From Pleurodeles waltl (taxonomy: Eukaryota > Chordata > Amphibia > Caudata > Salamandridae): DNA of 64,000 nucleotides. The notes beneath the pieces are model-generated. The model had not been told where the DNA came from, searched no databases, and saw only the letters and a program-made list of their open reading frames with translations. The stretch is from contig NC_090451.1 in NCBI RefSeq assembly GCF_031143425.1, positions 350,494,339 to 350,558,338 on the forward strand, written 5' to 3'. A program made the position numbers and the translations under genes. Of the stretch, positions 57,036 to 64,000 are shown in pieces (the stretch's first letter is position 1; the number at the start of each line of letters is the position of its first letter).

Positions 57036-60000
57036 GTGCGTGGAGTGGAAGAAGTGGTTGCCATTTGCCAACCCCTAATATTCAAGTTAATTTCTCTTAA
57101 TGTGAGAAGGTTAAACTCCCCCAACAAGAAGCATAAAATTTGGAACTATATTATAGAAAATTATTTCTGTTATAGGGTTCTTCAAAGAGACCCTTCTTCT
57201 ACAGACAGATCTCTTAAGAGTGAAAAATAAAGCATATACTAACCAACTTAAGGCCCCTGCACTGGGCGAAATGGCAGGAGTAGACAAACTTTGTAAGCGA
57301 CGGACTGGGGAGGAAAAAGACGATGTAATGTGGGACATAGAGGGCAGGCATTTCAAACTGTAACAAGAGATATGGCATACCTCAATCACTCTCATAAACC
57401 TCTATGCAACCAATAATGACCAAGACACTTTTTGCACACTACCATTTATTTACAGGCTACTGTATGGAGTGGCTGGGGAGGCAATCCTGGGTAGTGATTG
57501 CCATCTGGCATGGGATGCTACTGAACACAAGGACAGCTTGCACAATCTCTGAAGAATAGTGCAGGGTTGTGGCCTGTAAGATTGCTGGAGATATTTCCAT
57601 CTGGGGGACCAGGACTATTCCTTCTTTTCCCATGTCCACAGGACATATTGTATTTTTATGTCTGAATCACTGATGTTAAATTTGAGATTGGTAGTTATGT
57701 CACCCCTATCGTTATTGGATCATCCCCATGTAGAGATTCCATAGGATGGTGGGACAAGCAGACCCAGGAGATTAGGGTGGTACGTAGACCATGAACTATT
57801 CCAAGATCTGGTTTTAAAAACAGAATTAGTCTAGAAGTAGAAGAACTCTTACAACACAACTTAGAAAGGGTCATGTCACTCATGATCCAATTGGACGCCT
57901 TTAAGGCAAACCTCAGAGGAGACATTATTGCAATCCTGCCATCTAGAAGGGAGAGGGGTCTTGTTGCAGGGGAACTAACTGCCGAACTAATGGACTTGGG
58001 AAAAATAGATAAACAAAAAAAATCTCAAATCAACAGAAGAAGGCCATGGACCCCGAAAGTACAGTTAAATGTCCTTAGGACAAATAGGGCAAAGATTAGG
58101 ATGTTGAAGTTCAGGCAGATATCCTATGGGAAGAGCAACATGACAGGAAACCTCCTAGCTAGAAAATTGATAGTGTAACAATCTAGAATAAGTACAGGAA
58201 GAATTAGAGTAGCAGATGGCAGGGATCCCGGAAGTTAAGTTGCATATATAGAAATATTTGTTAGGAATTGTGGGAGACCTCAGGTCCCGCAATACTGGAA
58301 AGACAAATTAGAGTAATCTATTTAATCCTTGGAAGTCAAAAAAGTTTTGAAAGATATGCCTACAAATAAGGCACCTGGGACTGATGGTTTTTCTGTCTTA
58401 TTGCAAATGACCCTTGCGCCCCAAATAAGAAAACATATGGCCAAACTTTTTAATTCTATAGACTGGCATTCAGGCCTTCCAACCTCCCTGAGAGAAGCTA
58501 ATTCTAATCTTATCCGTAAGGAGGGAAAGACCAGGAGAAGCGTTTGACCTACCGTCCAATAGCGTTATTAAATGTGAATGTTAGGGTTTAAAAAAAAGTA
58601 TTGGCAAATAGATTAGCAAGCGTAATGCCATACATGGTGAATTCAAATCAGGTGGGGTTTTTTGTCAAAGGTAGACAAGGCACTGATAAAATTAAGACAT
58701 TTAGCCCACCTTGTACATAAGGCCTCCTATAAACAAATTCCTCATTGTTTTTTTGAGCCTCAACACTGAAGACTGATAGAGTCTGCTCAAAATACATGAA
58801 ATCGTTCTAAATGAAGCTGGATTAAGACCCAAAATGATGAGTTCAATTAAAGCAAACTATAAAAGTCCTGAGTCGAGGGTAAAGGTTAATGGCTTGGGCC
58901 TCACAAAATGTTTTATCCAGAGAGGGACGAGACAGGAATGAGATGTCTACCATTCTCTTTGAGCTGGCGAGTGGACCATAGGCTATTAAATATGCTATAA
59001 CAGCACAATACAAGGAATCACTTTTGGAGGGCAGTAGTACAAAGTATGCATGTTCATGGCTGACATTCTTTTAACACTAACAGACCCACTAACGTTACTT
59101 CATGCAGTGACCGGAGTACTGGTTGACTTTGAAAAAGTCTCTTGATTCACAATTAGAGTAAATCTGAAGTGATGAACCTCAAATTAATAGCTTCTTACCC
59201 TTCCGCTGGGAGCGGTGGGGGACGTCAATAAAATACCTGGGGTATTCAGTTTACATATAACCTGGAATGCTGGTATGAAGCAAACTGTCCAGAACTTAAA
59301 AAGCCAGTGAAGAGGCGCATAAACAGATTAACCTACAATACATATATATCATAGGTTGGCAGGATGCACATTTTAATGATGAAGGTATTCCCTCAACTAA
59401 TACATCTCGTTCAGACATTATCAGTGGGCAATACAGAGAAAGAGATAATCTCTCTCCAGAATGACATGGTGGCATTCGGTTGTTCTAGAGTTACCTCAAG
59501 AGTCAATTCTAAAATACTGTCTGTACCTCAGGGGGAGGGGGCAAGGGCTCGAATGGCCATACGTAGTGACCTACTACAGGGCAGCTCATTTGAGACTACT
59601 AGTGAAGTGGGACACCAAAAAGAAGAGAACTGGCACCCTATGGATAGAGCAATAGTAGATAGCTCGGTATGGGACCTCCCCCTGGCTGGGTAGAGCCAGA
59701 GAAGACCCAAAGTCTATATACCCATGTCAGTTAAGATGGTACCAGAAATTTGGGACAAAGAAACTCAGGATGGAACACAGACTTCCTTTCCATCACCAAA
59801 TATCCTGATCCACAAAAAACACCCTAATTTAAGCCATCCTCTAGGTAAGGAGGCATTCAAACAACGGGAAGCTTGAGAATGCAGGACTATTTCAGCTATG
59901 TTTACGTGGTGGCAGATGAAAACCTTACAGCAGTGTAAAAAATAATGTAAGGTACGGAGCAAGATAGGTTACAATACTGTTGAATAAGACATTGGTACTA

Positions 60001-60150
60001 GAGCTACAAATAAAACGTAATGCGCCAACAGATTGGACAGATAAAATTTACAAAAAATACAAAGACACACCTAGGTACAAAGGGTTTGATAACAGGATTG
60101 AATAAAACCATTCTTGACGAAAAAGGGCATAATACATGGGCATACCAGCA
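57036..60150 (+). pseudogene. L1-like LINE ORF2 remnant, 5' portion
   Basis: Begins with an endonuclease-like N-terminus (LISLNVRRLNSPNKKHKIW, 57079 on). The RT region has KNK-like NKAPGTDGFSVLLQ near 58360 with SLREANSNLIRKEGK, and NQVGFFVKGRQGTDKIK near 58645 (the H.DQ.GF..GRQ motif). The C-terminal half includes VPEIWDKETQDGTQ text near 59730. Frames are broken many times. The copy is interrupted at about 60150 by another LINE and resumes near 61690. Confidence 0.75.
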
Positions 60151-60164
60151 ATGACTGTCCCCCC

Positions 60165-61640
60165 ATATTTAATAAATAAATGCAAATTTATATAGTGCAA
60201 TAGCTGCCCAGCAAGGGGGTGCCTCTGCTGTCTAATGAGGTCAGAAACTAAAGCAGACACAATGATTGTAGATGGCTTGGAATAGCCAGGTTTTCAGATG
60301 TCTTCTAAAACAAAGTTTAGGAGGAATGGCACACACAGAGAATGGTTACTTAGTACACAGCTAAGAGGCAGAGAAGAAAAATATGAGTGTCCTCCCTTTC
60401 TAGTCCTACTAACCTTAGGATTTTTAAGAAGAAACAAGTTACAGGATCACAGCGACCTATTTGGGCAATTGTGACTGAATGAATCCATCAAATATTTGGG
60501 TCTTTCTTATGGAAAGCTCTGTGTGTCAGCATCAGACATTTGAAATGGATCTGCGTCTGTATCAGAAGCCAGTACAAAATCCTCAATTAGGTTGTGATGG
60601 ATTGCTGACAAAATGCTGTATTTGGTACTACCTGGAGCAGATGGACTAGGTAGTGAGGAAGGCCTAAGCATAGAGCACTTGCATGGTCTGGCCTAACCGT
60701 GATTAACCAGTGAATAAAAGTGTTACATGTGTTACCTGGAATAACTTTTAAGATTTTCTTCAAGGAATGTAAGAACAGAAACAAGTAAGCAGTCAAAACG
60801 TGGGGGAGAAAAGAAAGCTGGCTATCAAACATAACCCTCAAGTTGCTCACAGAATTAGCGTTAGTAGGTTCCTGACTGGAAGCTTTCAAAGAATAACATT
60901 TTGGTTTTGTCCAAAATGATTTCTGAGCAGCTCTTGGTCATCCAGTCTGCGACTCTGCTTAAACAAGCTTTGAATGCTTCTTTCAACCGATCAGTTAATT
61001 TTTGGAAAGAGAACACGAGTTGTGGGTTTTTGGCACATTACACCACTTTAACGCCGAACAACTTGATGACAGCTGCTAGAGGGGCCATGTAGACATTAAA
61101 CAATACAGGGCTTATAGAAGAGTCCTGCAGGACATCATGACTCTTTGACGTAGTGGAAGAAGAAAAAAAGGGGGGGGGGGTGTAAACAGTCTGGCATCTG
61201 TCAGATAAATGAAAGCCTAAAGCTAAGGCAACACAAGACTGCATACTTCTACACCGTACAATCATTCCAGTAAAACTGAGTGACACACTGTGACAAACAT
61301 CACCAACAAGTCTAGCAACACCAAGATGGCATATTGAGCCTAGTCTAAACTACATTTAATAATTGCAGGCACCTCCAGAAGTGCTGATTCCACACTATAA
61401 TTCGATTTGAAACCAAAAAAGTGTGATATGGAGGAAATGATGTGCATCTGAGTAATGAGAAAGCTGATCGTTTACTCTCTGCTATTTCTAAAATGCCTGA
61501 GAAAATGGTAGTGACTTGGGTCAGCAGTTGGTCATATTGGTAGGATCTGCAGATGCCATTCTTAAATAAAGTGACTACATGAGCACATTTGCAGGTTTTT
61601 GAAATGGTTGCTGAAATAAGAGACTAATTGAATAAATTAT
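60165..61640 (-). pseudogene. L2/CR1-like LINE nested in the L1-like LINE
   Basis: Minus-strand order: DSSISPVLFNVYMAPLAAVI (61150-61080) from the RT palm, a degraded Y-x-D-D position near 61030, LDKTKMLFF, then VSNLRVMFDSQLSFLPHV and VRPDHASALCLGLPHYLVH (60840-60640). The 3' end lies near 60165-60190, reading GCACTATATAAATTT on the minus strand. Premature stops throughout. Contains a G11 run (61170-61180). Confidence 0.75.
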
Positions 61641-61689
61641 TCAATGTTGGATTCCTGCCTTACTTGCTATAACTAAGAAGTGAGTTGGA

Positions 61690-62580
61690 CAAGGGTCTGT
61701 TGGAGAACAAGAGATATTAACAGAGATAGGATGGAACAAACATGGAAAGACCTATGGAGAGCTATCACCAAGATGCACAGAAGCATAACACACAGGGAAT
61801 TGATCTATAAGATGATGTATCACTCAATATGACCACAGAGAAACTGATCAAAATGTATCACTCAACATCAGACACATGTTGGAGATGTAGTGAGGAAAAA
61901 GGCACTACACTACAATACTAATGGGGGTTTACCATATACCCAACATATTGGAAAGACTTCTTCATTTATATCAAAGGGTATTGGGGTACCATCAGATCCA
62001 GGTTGGTCCTCCTAAGCTTGCTGCATGATGCCTTAGATAAAGATCACCCACAATGATAGAACATTACTTTGGCACCTGCTGGGAGAGTGTAGGGTGTTGT
62101 TAGGACTCCACTGGATAAGGGTGGATTCACCAGTGGTGGTCCTCTGGTTTGAGTGACTGTAGCAGTTACGAGTTTACGACATGTTATCTCATGCCCTAGC
62201 CCAACTGGAGGGGACATTTAAAAAAATACAAAATATTTTTTTTTAAATCGGGTTTCCCCTAATATACCATTTAACCAGAACAGGGCATATAATACTTGAT
62301 TCACCAAGACTGAGACACTTGTAACTGTTTGAGTGAGGCATAGATAATCAATGTGTCACCCCCATGATATTTCACACTCTCTCTAGATAAGGAAGCTGAC
62401 CTATTGTTGAAGATGATTGGCCTGGAGGACTGTGAAGCATCACACTCCTCACGTATATGAGGAGAAACAGTCCTAATCGGGAAGGAGAAGTTAGATATTA
62501 TCTTTGATTTGGTTCTTTATTGTAATCACATTAAACGTTTGTTACTGTGTTTTGTATTCTTTAGTTCAATTAAAAAGAAT
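61690..62580 (+). pseudogene. L1-like LINE ORF2 remnant, 3' portion
   Basis: Continues the element of 57036-60150. It reads TWKDLWRAITKMHRSITHREL near 61735 and DTCWRCSEEKGT-like text near 61870, which is the Cys-rich end of L1 ORF2 (C..C.....T..H). It ends with an A-rich tail region near 62570-62600 ('ttcaattaaaaagaattgag'). Confidence 0.65.
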
Positions 62581-62599
62581 TGAGCAAAAACAAAATAAT

Positions 62600-64000
62600 C
62601 TTGTGATGTGAAGGAAGCTCTTCCCTCATGTCCATACACTATTTTTGTGAAAAGAAAATCCTTCTGCAGCTCACACTAAAAGGATTTTTTTTGGCACTGC
62701 AGTGCACAAACTGTTCATGTCGAATTCACTGTGAACATACTGCAGTGGATGCGAACAGTTCATCCACCACAGTTAAGCAGCCACGCTCTTGTATTCATCA
62801 ATATTAGGGAAGATAGAGAATGGTCACTGGGCCAGGGGTATTAAGTTTGAATTCATGGATTGACTATTTATATTCCTTGAACGTATAATACATACATGAA
62901 TATCTACAAAATCTAGACCCAGTACTACAGGGAAAAAGTTCAATAGGCTACAACTTTTTTCTTAAACTACAATTAGATTTAACTATATAGTTAAAGCACA
63001 GTTACAAGCATATACTATGGATAATATGGCTGGTTTGATACTGAGTTTAGGACAGGAAAGAAAAGCTATTTTGAAATAGTTAAAAATAACTGTGGTTGCT
63101 TCCTTTCAGAAAAAAGAAGAAATTAATACCCTAGTTAAATGATGTATATTGTAAAAAGATAAGCCAATGACCAGGAAAAACCCAGCGGAGGTTTGGCAAC
63201 TATTAGTAAACAGTGTAGAGGACTATATCCCTGAAGTGAGTAGGTTTAGCTGATTTTCAACGCCCTTTATTTTGGCAGGTGTGAGTGTGGCATCCTCATT
63301 TATAATCTGTCCCTCAGGTTGTAAGAGGCATTCTAACACTTTCTCCCAGATAAGACTCTTGAAGCAATATCAGCAAAAAAACAGGAGAAGGATCAGTCCC
63401 CAATTATATGCCATTTAATTTCTGAGTGCACAATCACCAGCTGTGGGTTAACATTTCATTTTTTGTAGTGCTGAACTTTGGACCATTCAAATATCTATGT
63501 CCTGCAGTAGCCCACAAATTGTATCTTACTGAAAATATGCTGTCTTCCCAAATCAATTTCTTTACTTCTGTCACAAGAGGAATTTGGGGTGAGGGGCATT
63601 ACCGATCTGGCAGAAACAAAACCTATTAGATTTTGGGTCAGAATCTGGTCCAGTTCTATAGCAAAAATTCTAATATGAGGGACAGCCAGATGTATTAGGA
63701 GGTGAATATATGTGCCAATTACCATGGGAGAACTTCATGAGAAAAACATTGGTAGGTCTAGGTTTACTGCATTGTAGTCCAATCACAAGAATATTACCAA
63801 TAGACAGGTCAGTAGTGAAGGTCTGCTTTTGGGAAAAGAAAGGTAGGCTAAAACAACTATTTTAAATTATTCACTATGCCTCAACTATCCGGAATAAAAA
63901 ATTGGTGCTGTGAATGATATATCGATTGGCCAATCACACTTTATCAACATTCTCTTTATCTCAAGTTTAAGGTGAGGATACTGCTGATGAATGGTTTTAT
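62600..64000. other. Intronic or upstream stretch, no feature recognised
   Basis: No coding similarity and no GPATCH1 N-terminal exon found. Short overlapping frames near 63426-63725 on both strands have no recognised motif. Confidence 0.4.

Noticed and set aside
1..64000. CRISPR arrays, operons, tRNA or rRNA genes
   Set aside because: No regularly spaced short direct repeats, no cloverleaf with a clear anticodon arm and no rRNA blocks were seen; the window is eukaryotic intronic DNA.

Overview
This is a vertebrate nuclear genomic window, probably from a salamander. It holds part of one multi-exon host gene, GPATCH1 (G-patch domain-containing protein 1), on the minus strand, and its introns are packed with nested, decayed transposable elements. 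A giant urodele genome is the best fit: the introns reach 17 kb, there are three DIRS-type retroelements, very long TG...CA LTRs, Ty3/gypsy and LINE remains, and Harbinger-like and hAT-like non-autonomous elements. Several repeats resemble what I associate with newts such as Pleurodeles. That species-level guess comes from memory, not from a search.

Host gene. Ten exons lie between 52974 and 4213 and read right to left. Every junction has AG/GT signals, the reading phase carries through all ten without a break, and together they give about 519 codons (1,559 bp). They cover the G-patch through the conserved block KVKRDKYSVFNFL. The N-terminal exons before the G-patch and the basic C-terminal exons were not found. 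They should lie beyond the right and left edges or were missed by eye. Four introns are short (83, 129, 326 and 641 bp). The other five range from 2.3 to 17.3 kb.

Layout, left to right. 1-4212: downstream intron with a LINE-like remnant and a GC-rich minisatellite. 4213-4803: two exons. 4804-22107: a 17.3-kb intron with a structurally complete DIRS element (5717-11595) inserted in an older LTR (5661-14196), a second DIRS remnant (about 14640-16990), an ERV-like LTR carrying a nested poly(A) retroposon with a 17-bp target duplication, and a Ty3/gypsy RT remnant. 22108-24883: two exons around a LINE fragment. 24884-36091: an orphan ORF, a third DIRS remnant, and a gypsy integrase with its 3' LTR, which is split by a solo LTR with a perfect 5-bp duplication. 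36092-37017: two exons. 37018-45310: mostly anonymous intron, a Harbinger-like MITE and a gypsy gag-protease remnant. 45311-45458: one exon. 45459-52362: intron with two direct copies of a roughly 1-kb unit. 52363-52974: three exons. 52975-64000: upstream intron with an L2/CR1-like LINE, a hAT-like MITE, a second minisatellite of the same style, and an L1-like LINE interrupted by an L2/CR1-like LINE.

No tRNA, rRNA, CRISPR array or prokaryotic operon was seen. The most unusual objects are the DIRS element with its internal complementary region preserved, the nested LTRs, and a hammerhead-like motif near 35436.
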